DNA of 26,268 bases, from IMG/VR virus record IMGVR_UViG_3300035698_019105, positions 1-26,268 of that record. One strand, given 5' to 3'. The notes under the pieces were generated by a model, which had not been told where the DNA came from, did not search any database, and worked only from the letters and a program-made list of their open reading frames with translations. The position numbers were made by a program, and so were the translations under genes. The stretch is from a virus. This document shows positions 1 to 6,550 of this stretch, one piece after another. Within the stretch, counting starts at the first letter, position 1. Each line of letters opens with the position of its first letter.

Positions 1-1
1 T

Positions 2-289
2 GGTAACAAAATAACAGAAGCAGTAATAGTATATTATACTGCTGTAATACGTTATACTTTAGAGAATATAGCATACGAGCTAGAGAGACGTAAAAAAGAC
101 TTACCTATTTTCAGGGATGCTGTACCTATCATAGTGTCTGGTGGTTTGACACTTGCTAATGGCTTTACAGAAAAAGTAAAAAGTATTTTAAGTGAGTTGG
201 AGTTACCTATGAAGGTAAGTAAAGTCATAAGAGCCGAAGATCCTATGCGATGCGTGGCAGCAGGCGCACTCTTAGCAGCACAATTATAG
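2..289 (+). CDS. Actin/Hsp70-fold (ParM/MreB-like) ATPase, C-terminal part
   Basis: The reading frame is open from the window edge, and only the last 95 residues are present. Two features point to the actin/Hsp70/ParM superfamily. One is the segment PIIVSGGLTLANGF, matching the adenosine-binding V(S/A)GG motif that follows a hydrophobic strand. The other is the ending EDPMRCVAAGALLAAQL, the same arrangement as the 'DPL.CVARG' helix near the C terminus of MreB, ParM and EutJ-like proteins. Such proteins bind ATP and often polymerise; in phages and plasmids they can position or segregate DNA. The gene ends 10 bases before the peptidase gene, so the two are probably co-transcribed. The phosphate-1 and phosphate-2 motifs lie outside the window, so ATPase activity is inferred. 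A reactivating-factor or chaperone role is also possible. The fold is likely; the function is open. Confidence 0.6.
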   Translation, partial: GNKITEAVIVYYTAVIRYTLENIAYELERRKKDLPIFRDAVPIIVSGGLTLANGFTEKVKSILSELELPMKVSKVIRAEDPMRCVAAGALLAAQL

Positions 290-299
290 GAATTGAAAA

Positions 300-785
300 A
301 TGATAAATATAAACGATAAAATACCTGGTGCTCAAAATTTTAGATATAGAGAGTTTATAAAATCAGATACGGCTATTAGGAAAGGAATTGATAATATACC
401 CAACGATGAACAATGGAGGAATATAGAGAGGTTAGCTGTGAATGTTTTACAGCCTATACGAGAACAGTTTGGGCGTATTAAGATAACCAGTGGATTTAGA
501 AGTAAAGAATTGAATGTGGCTATAGGAGGTAGTGATACGAGTAACCATTGCCTTGGTGAGGCTGGCGATATAGAGCCGATAAGTACTAATACTTCACTAC
601 TCGATATAGTCATTTTTACTTATAAGAATCTTTACTATAGAAATATGATAGCAGAGTATTTTCTTTATGGGTGGGTTCACATAGATTATAGAAACGGACA
701 AAATGTAAAGAGGTTAAAGTTGAAGGATAAGGATCATAACTATGAAGAAGTCACATTGGGTTATTTATTAGATTTATATAAATAA
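300..785 (+). CDS. M15-family zinc peptidase, endolysin candidate
   Basis: This 161-residue protein resembles peptidase M15 (D-Ala-D-Ala carboxypeptidase/VanY type, 'M15_3' group), which cuts peptidoglycan peptides with one zinc ion. The visible signature is S64-G-F-R67, then S81-N-H83-x6-D90 (HCLGEAGD), E119 and W125-V-H127. H83, D90 and H127 fit the zinc ligands and E119 fits the catalytic acid. Length is typical of a single-domain phage M15 enzyme. There is no signal peptide or membrane segment, so it would need a holin, or would act from the virion. AGGA lies about 8 bases before the ATG. It sits well away from the two-helix holin candidate at 9708 and the spanin candidate at 10664, so the lysis genes would be scattered. 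A tail-associated peptidase is an alternative. Confidence 0.8.
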   Translation: MININDKIPGAQNFRYREFIKSDTAIRKGIDNIPNDEQWRNIERLAVNVLQPIREQFGRIKITSGFRSKELNVAIGGSDTSNHCLGEAGDIEPISTNTSLLDIVIFTYKNLYYRNMIAEYFLYGWVHIDYRNGQNVKRLKLKDKDHNYEEVTLGYLLDLYK

Positions 786-800
786 GGAGGAATTAGGTTT

Positions 801-1016
801 ATGAGTGAGATATTTGAAGGCGAAGTAAAATGGTTTAATAACGAACGCGGGTATGGATTTATTCTTGACCCTAACGATGAAACAGTGGAGTATTTTGTAC
901 ATTTTTCATCTATTGAGATGGAAGGTTATAAAACACTTAAAGCCGGCCAAAAAGTTTCTTTTGAATTAAAAGAAACCGATAAAGGCATTCAAGCTGTTAA
1001 TGTAAAATTTATTTAA
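801..1016 (+). CDS. Cold-shock-domain protein (CspA-like)
   Basis: This is a 71-residue single cold-shock domain, the normal length of bacterial CspA proteins. It has GEVKWFN at the first strand, the RNP1 motif RGYGFI (residues 16-21) and the RNP2 motif YFVHFSSI (31-38). These aromatic motifs bind single-stranded RNA or DNA and melt mRNA structure. A strong AAGGAGG precedes the ATG. Phage copies are common and are thought to act as RNA chaperones or antiterminators. Several hairpins in this window could be targets, but that link is only inference. Just downstream begins the left arm of the 16-bp inverted repeat. Confidence 0.93.
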   Translation: MSEIFEGEVKWFNNERGYGFILDPNDETVEYFVHFSSIEMEGYKTLKAGQKVSFELKETDKGIQAVNVKFI

Positions 1017-1022
1017 GTAATA

Positions 1023-1038
1023 TAGTTGCTTACCCTCT
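1023..1038 (+). repeat. Left arm of 16-bp perfect inverted repeat
   Basis: TAGTTGCTTACCCTCT is the exact reverse complement of 1927-1942. The two arms enclose a single gene and its leader. The arm begins seven bases after the cold-shock stop codon. No other copy was noticed in the window. Confidence 0.85.
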
Positions 1039-1108
1039 TTGCCCTAATTGACTTTAAATAAAAATAGGCGCTTAGTCAATGCACCATAACAAAGAGGAGA
1101 CGAGGAAA

Positions 1109-1921
1109 ATGATGTATAACAATAATTTCGTAGTAGTAATAAAATGTAATGGTAGTGTTCTAAGGGAAACTGATAGTTGTGTTAGACTTCCTTTTGGGGC
1201 TCAGTATTCGGTTCTTTTAAAGAACTTAGATCCTCGCAAAGCAGTAGCGAGAGTAAGTGTCGATGGAGATGAAATTTGTGGTGGCGATCGTGTGATAGTC
1301 CCTGCTAATAGTTCTGTAGAACTCAAGGGAAAGATGAGTAATGGAAAGGTCAGACACAAATTCAAATTCATCGAGCGAACTGAAGAGATATCTAATCACA
1401 GAGGTAATAGAGCAGATGATGGCTTAGTAAGAGTAGAATATTGGTTTGAGAGAGCTCACATACAACCAGAACAGTGGATCTTGCCTCAGCCTATTTGGAC
1501 TACCTATACCGCAAAATGGTATGGTGACGGTGATTCCACTTGGTCTGATGGACTTACAAGCGGTGATATATCAGATGTATCTTCTGGTGGTAATGTAATG
1601 TTTTGCAACTCTTTAGATGCTAGTAGTAGAGGTAGTTCTTTTACCGCTAAGAAAACTAAGTCCAGCAAAAGAGCTCCGAAAACTGATATTGGTATTACCG
1701 TACAGGGTTCTACGACTAGACAGGATTTCGTTAATGGATACACTAGAACGTTGGAAACACATTCAACTGTGATAGTGATTCATCTTAAAGGTAAGACAAA
1801 ACAAGGTAGAAAGCTTGAGAAAGCAGTTTCTACTAGAACTAAATTTAGATGTCCTACATGTGGTAGGAAATCTAGATCGTACGCTAAATGGTGTCATAAT
1901 TGTGGTACTAATTTAGAATAA
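1109..1921 (+). CDS. Conserved phage protein with C-terminal zinc ribbon
   Basis: The frame is open from ATG 1079, but the likely start is ATG 1109 (or 1112), because AAGAGGAGACGAGG lies immediately before it; this gives 270 residues. The N-terminal half (N-F-V-V-V-I-K-C-N-G, LPFGAQYSVLLKNL, VPANSSVELKG, KFKFIERTE, DGLVRVEYWFE) reads as a beta-rich domain. I recall similar sequences in other phage genomes as conserved hypothetical proteins, without a proven role. The C terminus has a four-cysteine zinc ribbon, CPTCG-x10-CHNCG. The middle (about residues 140-200) is low complexity, rich in Ser, Gly, Asp and Lys. Codon use is more GC-rich than in the genes just downstream and nearer to that of the capsid gene, suggesting high expression or separate ancestry. 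The gene alone lies between the two inverted-repeat arms. Function unknown; a virion or dosage-regulated protein is possible. Confidence 0.8.
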   Translation: MMYNNNFVVVIKCNGSVLRETDSCVRLPFGAQYSVLLKNLDPRKAVARVSVDGDEICGGDRVIVPANSSVELKGKMSNGKVRHKFKFIERTEEISNHRGNRADDGLVRVEYWFERAHIQPEQWILPQPIWTTYTAKWYGDGDSTWSDGLTSGDISDVSSGGNVMFCNSLDASSRGSSFTAKKTKSSKRAPKTDIGITVQGSTTRQDFVNGYTRTLETHSTVIVIHLKGKTKQGRKLEKAVSTRTKFRCPTCGRKSRSYAKWCHNCGTNLE

Positions 1922-1926
1922 GCAAT

Positions 1927-1942
1927 AGAGGGTAAGCAACTA
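1927..1942 (-). repeat. Right arm of 16-bp perfect inverted repeat
   Basis: AGAGGGTAAGCAACTA on the + strand pairs perfectly with 1023-1038. It starts five bases after the stop of the enclosed gene and ends just before the ribosome binding site of the next gene, so it could affect that gene's translation if the arms pair in RNA. Confidence 0.85.
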
Positions 1943-1956
1943 AAAAGGAGAATTAA

Positions 1957-2379
1957 ATGTTAGTATCAGAAGTAATAGAAAGAAAAAATAATATAAAACA
2001 AAAAATAGAGGAGCTTGATTATTATTTAGAAAAAGTTTCTAGTATACCTAAAGTTAAAGAAAATACTACGGTGTATAATGAAGTAATAAACAACATGTTC
2101 GAGTTGCTTGATAGTTATCAGAGTCATATCATATTATTGGATAATAGTAATAATGACGCTATTATAAAAGTAGGAAAATCAGAGGTTAAAGTATCGGATG
2201 CTATTAAATTAAAACGAACTATTGACGAGAAAATAAAAATTTTAACTAGTGTAATAACAAACAGTGATTTATCAGTAGATGTGCCTAATTTGATTAAACA
2301 GAGAGATAAATTAATGGAGGAGCAGATTTTAATAAACAATGCTATACAACAAAGTGACTGGTCTACGGAGATAGAATAA
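1957..2379 (+). CDS. Helical hypothetical protein, possibly DIP1984-like
   Basis: This 140-residue, charged, helical protein has no membrane segment. The pattern resembles the DIP1984/septicolysin-like family: an N-terminal helix with 'ERKNNIKQKIEEL', a central 'LDNSNNDAIIKV' and a later helix starting 'LKRTIDEKIKIL'. That family also has a paired-helix fold with an Asn-rich turn. The resemblance is by eye only. The function of that family is not firmly known, so none is assigned. The start has AAAAAGGAG seven bases upstream. The stop overlaps the next start by one base (TAATG), so the two are translationally coupled. Confidence 0.65.
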   Translation: MLVSEVIERKNNIKQKIEELDYYLEKVSSIPKVKENTTVYNEVINNMFELLDSYQSHIILLDNSNNDAIIKVGKSEVKVSDAIKLKRTIDEKIKILTSVITNSDLSVDVPNLIKQRDKLMEEQILINNAIQQSDWSTEIE

Positions 2380-2660
2380 TGGACATTGAGAAAATGTGGG
2401 TTAAGTTCGATGGGCTTGATGTAGAATGTTGGTGTAGTAGTGAAAGGAAGAAGTGCCCTATAGAAAAAAAGCCTGAATGTAAATATTATGTAGTTAAGTT
2501 TATAGAAATAACAAATGAAGCAGAGCACAATGAACGAATAAAATTTTTACGAGACGGAGCAACAAAATTAGAAAAAGAGATGGCTAAGAAACTAAAAAAA
2601 GAAACAAATAAATTTAAAAAAGAAGTAGATAGAAGTATTAATAAGTTTAAAGTAAGATAG
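2379..2660 (+). CDS. Small cysteine-containing coiled-coil protein, unknown
   Basis: This 93-residue protein is not recognised. The N-terminal half holds four cysteines (ECWC, KKC, PEC) that could bind a metal. The C-terminal half, from about residue 50, is a lysine/glutamate-rich heptad-like helix, probably a coiled coil. It starts on the last base of the preceding stop codon and lacks a clear separate binding site, so expression is likely coupled to the upstream gene. Confidence 0.6.
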   Translation: MDIEKMWVKFDGLDVECWCSSERKKCPIEKKPECKYYVVKFIEITNEAEHNERIKFLRDGATKLEKEMAKKLKKETNKFKKEVDRSINKFKVR

Positions 2661-2704
2661 TATAGGAGACAGATAGATAGTAAATAATAAAGAGGAGACA
2701 GAAT

Positions 2705-3019
2705 ATGTTATTAAAAATAGAAAGATGTACGGAAAGAGAAAATTGGTGGCTTTTGGATGATATAAGAAGAATTAGTAAGTCTCAGTTTAGACAACCATTT
2801 AGTCAGGATTTTGATGATACTACAGACGCTGATATATTTTTATTGGATTACGAGGATTATTTGAAGTCGAAATCTGGTGAACAAGATTCACGTGATGTGG
2901 TTAGATTAATATGTAGACTTAGCAATGATGATGAAGTTATCGTATTATTTGATACAGTGGCTTACGTATTAAATGATGATGGAAAAACAGTAGAAAAGAT
3001 TGTGGCTAATTATAAATAA
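2705..3019 (+). CDS. Hypothetical protein
   Basis: This 104-residue acidic protein belongs to no family I recognise. It begins with a short beta/aromatic segment (ENWWLLDDI), has an acidic middle (DDTTDADIFLLDYEDY) and ends with alternating hydrophobics (EVIVLFDTVAYVLNDDG), consistent with a small alpha/beta fold. AGAGGAG precedes the ATG at good spacing. It is followed closely by the nucleotide pyrophosphohydrolase gene. There are no cysteines suited to a zinc site and no membrane segment. Confidence 0.6.
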   Translation: MLLKIERCTERENWWLLDDIRRISKSQFRQPFSQDFDDTTDADIFLLDYEDYLKSKSGEQDSRDVVRLICRLSNDDEVIVLFDTVAYVLNDDGKTVEKIVANYK

Positions 3020-3047
3020 ACAATAAGGATTTAAAGGGGAAATTAAT

Positions 3048-3401
3048 GTGGAAAAGGAAAAGTTTGAAGACGCTGATCCAGGACATAAAGAGAACGAAGG
3101 AGCAAAATTTGATCTTGGTAAAAACAGATATGATTTAATACCTGGAGATGCTTTTGATGAATTGGTAGCGGCGTATACATATGGAGCTAAAAAATATGCT
3201 GATAATAATTGGCGTGAAGGTATGAAATGGGGTAGGGTGTTTGGTGCTTTGATGAGACATTCGTGGGCATTTTGGAGAGGAGAAGAAAGAGATCCAGAAA
3301 GCGGTTTACATCATATGGCACAAGCTGCATGGCAATGTTTAACCTTAATAAATTATTGTAAAACTCATCCTGAGTTGGATGATAGAGTTAAAGATTTATA
3401 A
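3048..3401 (+). CDS. dATP/dGTP diphosphohydrolase-like protein (DUF5664, MazZ-like)
   Basis: This 117-residue protein is of the DUF5664 (dGTP_diPhyd_N) type, an all-alpha nucleotide pyrophosphohydrolase related to the MazG/MazZ group. These enzymes split (d)NTPs to (d)NMP and pyrophosphate. Visible motifs are GAKFDLGKNRYDLIP (residues 18-32), YGAKKYADNNW (45-55), LMRHSWAFWRGEERDPESG (68-86) and HHMAQAAWQ (88-96). The acidic and histidine residues (E79, E80, D82, H88, H89) could hold the metal and phosphates. Translation starts at GTG 3048, with AAAGGGG upstream. Such genes occur in many phages. Some, but not all, accompany 2-aminoadenine (Z) genomes. No PurZ is seen in this window, so a Z genome is not claimed. 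It may act with the HD protein at 4067. Confidence 0.82.
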   Translation: MEKEKFEDADPGHKENEGAKFDLGKNRYDLIPGDAFDELVAAYTYGAKKYADNNWREGMKWGRVFGALMRHSWAFWRGEERDPESGLHHMAQAAWQCLTLINYCKTHPELDDRVKDL

Positions 3402-3427
3402 ACTAAATAATTATGGAGGGACATGAA

Positions 3428-3808
3428 ATGGCAAAAGCTAAGAATTTTTCGATTAGTATAGATGCGAGTGAAGTAATGCATACTTCAATATCTAAATCTA
3501 AAGGCGGATATAGTTCTGCAAGAATGGTAGTTAAGAAAGGCGATAATGAATACATGTCAATAAATTATGAGTGGGAAGGCGACGGTATTCCTTCTTTTGC
3601 TATGGACCTTATGGGTTTTATGCAAGCCAGTGAATTTGAGTTAGGCAAGGTAGTTAAGGGTATGGAGGACGATTACGGAATTTACCTTTCTTCCGCTAAA
3701 AAAGGCAAGAATCCATTTGATAAGAAGAATATTGATGATGAAGATGAGGATGATGAAAAAAAGAAGAAGAATAAAGAAAAGAAGAATGGTAAAGAAAAGA
3801 AAAAGTAA
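3428..3808 (+). CDS. Hypothetical protein with charged C-terminal tail
   Basis: The frame is open from ATG 3413, but that codon overlaps the GGAGGG binding site; ATG 3428 is correctly spaced and gives 126 residues. The first 90 residues look like a small beta-rich domain (FSISIDASEVMHTSISKSK, SARMVVKKG, YMSINYEWEG). The last 35 are a disordered acidic run followed by lysine/glutamate repeats, resembling nucleic-acid-binding or chaperone-interaction tails. I do not recognise the family. It overlaps no neighbour and is followed by a strong AAGGAGGTG for the next gene. Confidence 0.65.
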   Translation: MAKAKNFSISIDASEVMHTSISKSKGGYSSARMVVKKGDNEYMSINYEWEGDGIPSFAMDLMGFMQASEFELGKVVKGMEDDYGIYLSSAKKGKNPFDKKNIDDEDEDDEKKKKNKEKKNGKEKKK

Positions 3809-3820
3809 GGAGGTGTTTAA

Positions 3821-4048
3821 ATGCCTGTATCAATGGATGAATACAGAGTTCCTAAATGGGTAAACATGTCTAATATGGATAAAGCCACTATGAGCAGGGA
3901 TGATGATGAAAGGTTTTATAAATTTGGTACCGACCCACGTGGCTGGCGGGATGGATTTAAACAAGCTGGTTATAATGTTAATCATAATTCTTCTAGGATT
4001 GAAAATATTAGAATTAATCGTGATGATATTACATTAAAAGGTTATTAA
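3821..4048 (+). CDS. Small hypothetical protein
   Basis: This is a 75-residue soluble protein rich in Arg, Asp and Asn, with no family I recognise. It has one of the best ribosome binding sites in the region (TAAGGAGGTG, seven bases before the ATG), supporting real and strong translation. It lies between the charged-tail protein and the HD phosphohydrolase with short gaps, so probably in one operon. Confidence 0.6.
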   Translation: MPVSMDEYRVPKWVNMSNMDKATMSRDDDERFYKFGTDPRGWRDGFKQAGYNVNHNSSRIENIRINRDDITLKGY

Positions 4049-4066
4049 GAATTAAGGAGAGTTAAT

Positions 4067-4627
4067 ATGGTTTCAATACAGGAAAAGGAACAAACATTTG
4101 TTAAAGAATTAGAATTAATATTTAATAAGAAAATAAAAGAGTTTGCTAGATTATGTATTGTATCTGCGCCGGATTATTTTTTTACAGATTGTCCGGCAAG
4201 TTCAACTGGTAAGTATCATCCATTAAATGAACTTGGACCTGATGGTACTATTATTCATACTAAAAAAGTATTTACTACAGCATATGAATTGTGTAGAGGA
4301 ATGGGATGTGAAAATAATAGAGATATAATTTTAGCTGCGTGTTTAGTTCATGATTTGGTAAAGCAAGGATGGAAACGTAGTGGTCATACACATAAAATGC
4401 ATCCTGCGTTTGGAGCACAATTAGTGGAAAATGTTCAGAAAGATACACAGATTTTAGATAAAGAACAGTTTGTAGTGTTACGTAATTGTGTTGGTTATCA
4501 CTATGGTTTATGGTCTTATGGTGATTGGAAAAAGGATTTAAATGATTACACTTCTGAAGAGCTGTGTGTGTATTTATCTGATTACATAGCTAGTAAAAGA
4601 TGTGTAGAGGTTTCTTATAAAAGATAA
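4067..4627 (+). CDS. HD-domain phosphohydrolase
   Basis: This 186-residue protein belongs to the HD superfamily of metal-dependent phosphohydrolases. The metal-binding pattern H...HD...D is visible as H64 (GTIIHTKK), H95-D96 (CLVHDLVKQ) and D172 (YLSDYIAS). H107 and H112 fall in a TGHT-like segment and H145 lies in GYHYG, as in other phage HD proteins that begin 'HP.NE.GPDG...HT'. Substrates of the family include nucleotides, cyclic nucleotides and RNA ends, so the exact reaction cannot be read from sequence. Lying between the DUF5664 and uracil-DNA glycosylase genes suggests nucleotide or base quality control. DatZ of Z-genome phages is also an HD enzyme, but I see no feature tying this protein to DatZ. 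Confidence 0.8.
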   Translation: MVSIQEKEQTFVKELELIFNKKIKEFARLCIVSAPDYFFTDCPASSTGKYHPLNELGPDGTIIHTKKVFTTAYELCRGMGCENNRDIILAACLVHDLVKQGWKRSGHTHKMHPAFGAQLVENVQKDTQILDKEQFVVLRNCVGYHYGLWSYGDWKKDLNDYTSEELCVYLSDYIASKRCVEVSYKR

Positions 4628-4630
4628 GAA

Positions 4631-4702
4631 GTGTTAAAGATATACTATGATGGTGATTACTTATCAGAGGGTTTTTATGCATGTAAGGTGAGGAATATTT
4701 AA
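4631..4702 (+). CDS. Possible 23-residue ORF
   Basis: A GTG-initiated frame of 23 codons fills the gap between the HD and UDG genes, and its TAA directly abuts the UDG ATG. The peptide is balanced in composition (LKIYYDGDYLSEGFYACKV) and could be a coupled leader peptide. The ribosome binding site (AAGATAAG) is weak, and short frames arise by chance in AT-rich DNA. Low certainty. Confidence 0.2.
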   Translation: MLKIYYDGDYLSEGFYACKVRNI

Positions 4703-5266
4703 ATGAATTTACAAGAATTAGAATTAGCAGCCGCATCTTGCAGGTTGTGTGGTTTGTGTAAAGGGCGTATTAAGCCGGTGTTTGCTAGAGGTTATAGTAA
4801 AAGCAGTATACTTATTTGTGGAATGTGTCCAGGTAGGGATGAGAATTTGATAGGTTATCCGTTTGTTGGGGCAGCAGGTAAATTACTTGATATTATATTA
4901 TATACAGTGTTTATTGGGGAAACAGAACCAAGTGATCATGTATATATAACTAATCTAGTTAAATGTTTTGTACAGCCTGGATTAAAACTAGAAGAAGAGT
5001 GGATGGATGCTTGTTTGCCTTATTTTCTTGTTCAACTTTCATTAATAAAACCAAAGGTTATAATAGGACTTGGTAAGGATGTGTGTAATTATTTATTAAA
5101 TACTAATGATAGTATAGGAAATATGAGGAAGTATACAGGTAATTATATGGCCACAAAATTAATTTGTACTTATCATCCAAGTTATTTAATTCGTGGTGGT
5201 GGTGTAAAGCATAAAGATTTTGATAAGGTGGTGAATGATTTTAGAATGGCATTAGACGTAATATAG
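4703..5266 (+). CDS. Uracil-DNA glycosylase, family-4-like iron-sulfur type
   Basis: This 187-residue protein has the layout of family 4 uracil-DNA glycosylases, which remove uracil from DNA. Visible are a phosphate-binding loop with the PFVG segment (GYPFVGAAGKLLD, residues 51-63), TNLVKC (83-88) and the C-terminal TYHPSYLIR loop, with H158 at the catalytic-loop position. Cysteines suited to a 4Fe-4S cluster are C13, C16 and C19 in the N-terminal CRLCGLC, then C88 and C104. One feature is odd: motif 1 reads GMCPGRDEN, whereas the family usually has GEAPGxxED, so the usual glutamate is methionine. This may alter specificity or activity. The site GGTGAGG lies ten bases before the ATG. A phage UDG could repair deaminated cytosine or act in virus-specific base metabolism. 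Confidence 0.87.
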   Translation: MNLQELELAAASCRLCGLCKGRIKPVFARGYSKSSILICGMCPGRDENLIGYPFVGAAGKLLDIILYTVFIGETEPSDHVYITNLVKCFVQPGLKLEEEWMDACLPYFLVQLSLIKPKVIIGLGKDVCNYLLNTNDSIGNMRKYTGNYMATKLICTYHPSYLIRGGGVKHKDFDKVVNDFRMALDVI

Positions 5267-5277
5267 GGGGAGAATAT

Positions 5278-5577
5278 ATGACGAAAGAATTCACTATTGA
5301 AGGAGATATTGGTATTGGTGAATTAAACCCTGGTTCTACATCTAGAAGATGGGAGCCAGAAGAAGGAATAACAAACCTTAGACATAGAATTCATAGAGAA
5401 AGTAAGCAAGTAGATGAACGAGATGATTTAAATTTTACATTTTCTAAACCAAAAAAAGTAGGTAAGAGAAGTTGGAAGCAATGTAGTAATTGTGGCAGCA
5501 TAAGTTATGTTCCTACAAATACTGTTGGTATAATTTGTAATCAATGCCATTCGTATGCCTCTGTACAGGGGGTATAA
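5278..5577 (+). CDS. Zinc-ribbon hypothetical protein
   Basis: This 99-residue protein has a C-terminal zinc ribbon made of CSNCG and CNQCH, two CxxC knuckles about 18 residues apart, preceded by a basic linker (SKPKKVGKRSWK). The first 60 residues are charged and probably disordered. Zinc ribbons of this type bind nucleic acid or proteins; no specific role can be assigned. A purine-rich GGGGGAG lies close before the ATG. It ends one base before the GTG start of the next gene, so translation is probably coupled. Confidence 0.65.
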   Translation: MTKEFTIEGDIGIGELNPGSTSRRWEPEEGITNLRHRIHRESKQVDERDDLNFTFSKPKKVGKRSWKQCSNCGSISYVPTNTVGIICNQCHSYASVQGV

Positions 5578-5578
5578 A

Positions 5579-6010
5579 GTGGATGATAATGGTAATGGTA
5601 AAAAAAGAGGACGTCCTTTGGGTTTTAAATTAAGTGATGCTAGTAAAAAACAAATAAGTGATTCTAAAACGGGACAACAACATAGACAAGAAACAAAAGA
5701 TAAAATATCTCATACATTATTGATTTATTTTAAACAAAAAAATCCACTTTCTGAAGAAATAATTAATAGTTACTGCAGGGCTGATGATGATGAACTTTGT
5801 AATTGGGTGTATGGTGTACAAGAAGAGTTAGATGCTTTGCAGGATGTAAAAACAGAAAGAATGCTTCATAATGACAATAAAATAGAATTAGCATTCGGTA
5901 ATAATATAGAATATTTTGGGCATAACATTACCCCTGAATCAATTATGTTACTTAAAGAATATTGTGAAGAGAACAATTTAAATTTTGATGATGTTATAGA
6001 AATATTGTAG
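5579..6010 (+). CDS. AT-hook/NUMOD3-like DNA-binding protein
   Basis: The longest frame starts at ATG 5555, inside the preceding gene, but GTG 5579 follows that gene's stop and has AGGGGG six bases upstream, giving 143 residues. The N terminus holds an AT-hook-like KKRGRP followed by GFKLSDASKKQISDSKTGQ and a second similar helix, 'RQETKDKIS'. This is the NUMOD3-type modular DNA-binding motif of homing endonucleases. No nuclease domain follows. The remaining 100 residues are acidic and helical and not recognised. Sitting directly before the terminase genes, it could be a packaging-site-binding protein, or the DNA-binding remnant of a homing endonuclease. Confidence 0.6.
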   Translation: MDDNGNGKKRGRPLGFKLSDASKKQISDSKTGQQHRQETKDKISHTLLIYFKQKNPLSEEIINSYCRADDDELCNWVYGVQEELDALQDVKTERMLHNDNKIELAFGNNIEYFGHNITPESIMLLKEYCEENNLNFDDVIEIL

Positions 6011-6019
6011 GAGAACCCA

Positions 6020-6550
6020 ATGGTACAAGGGAGAGGAAGACCAAAAAATCCACCAAAAGTAAAGGAAATGCTTAAAGAAGTTATTCCAGTGGATGAATTA
6101 TTTGAAGAAGACGAGTTAAAAATATACAACTCATTGGTTGATATATATTTGGGTGATTTTGAAAGCGATGACCTTTCATCTGGTGATATGGATGATATTA
6201 TGAGCTTGGCAATGAATAGGGTGTTTGAAATACGTTTGCTTAAGACTAGTAAAGGTAATCCTGATAAACAATTGGATATTTCAGCAGCAATAGAAAAATT
6301 AAGAAAGCAAGGAGACAATATAAAAAGCAATTTGTCTACTAGGCGTAGAGACAGAATAAATCCAAATGAATTTAAAGGGTTTTCTATTGTTGATTTGGCT
6401 GTAGCTTTTGATGATGATAGAAAATTAACATTACAAGAAAAAATCAGGAAGCTTTCAGTTGGTGAGAAAGAAATAATTGAAAAAAGGAAAGAATATATTG
6501 GTAATAGGCACGATGCGGATTCAAAAGAGAAGGACGCTGAGGAGGAATAG
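6020..6550 (+). CDS. Terminase small subunit (probable)
   Basis: This 176-residue protein lies immediately upstream of, and touching, the large terminase, the usual place for the small subunit that recognises phage DNA and regulates packaging. It starts with an AT-hook-like GRGRPKNPP. A central helical segment around ISAAIEKLRKQGDNIKSNL leads into STRRRDRINPNEF, similar to the coiled-coil and basic segment of myovirus-like small terminases. The C-terminal tail is highly charged (about residues 145-176). TAGGAG lies nine bases before the ATG. Assignment rests on position, size and this pattern; sequence conservation in this family is always low. Confidence 0.7.
   Translation: MVQGRGRPKNPPKVKEMLKEVIPVDELFEEDELKIYNSLVDIYLGDFESDDLSSGDMDDIMSLAMNRVFEIRLLKTSKGNPDKQLDISAAIEKLRKQGDNIKSNLSTRRRDRINPNEFKGFSIVDLAVAFDDDRKLTLQEKIRKLSVGEKEIIEKRKEYIGNRHDADSKEKDAEEE

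Noticed and set aside
1047-1080. Promoter and hairpin suggested by TTGACT and the ATTGACT/AGTCAAT pair
   Set aside because: No credible -10 box stands at the right distance and a 7-bp stem with a 20-base loop is weak.
1079-1108. Start codon ATG 1079 for the zinc-ribbon gene
   Set aside because: It has no binding site, and the added ten codons contain the Shine-Dalgarno sequence of ATG 1109.
3048-4627. Claim of a 2-aminoadenine (Z) genome from the DUF5664 and HD proteins
   Set aside because: No PurZ-like gene is present and the HD protein shows no DatZ-specific feature; both families are common in phages with ordinary DNA.
5867-6330. Minus-strand open frames over 130 codons, here and at 2124-2528, 13002-13331, 16802-17191 and 24945-25346
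   Set aside because: All lie opposite well-supported + strand genes with good binding sites, have no recognisable domains and show AT-rich, low-complexity translations. They are antisense shadows.
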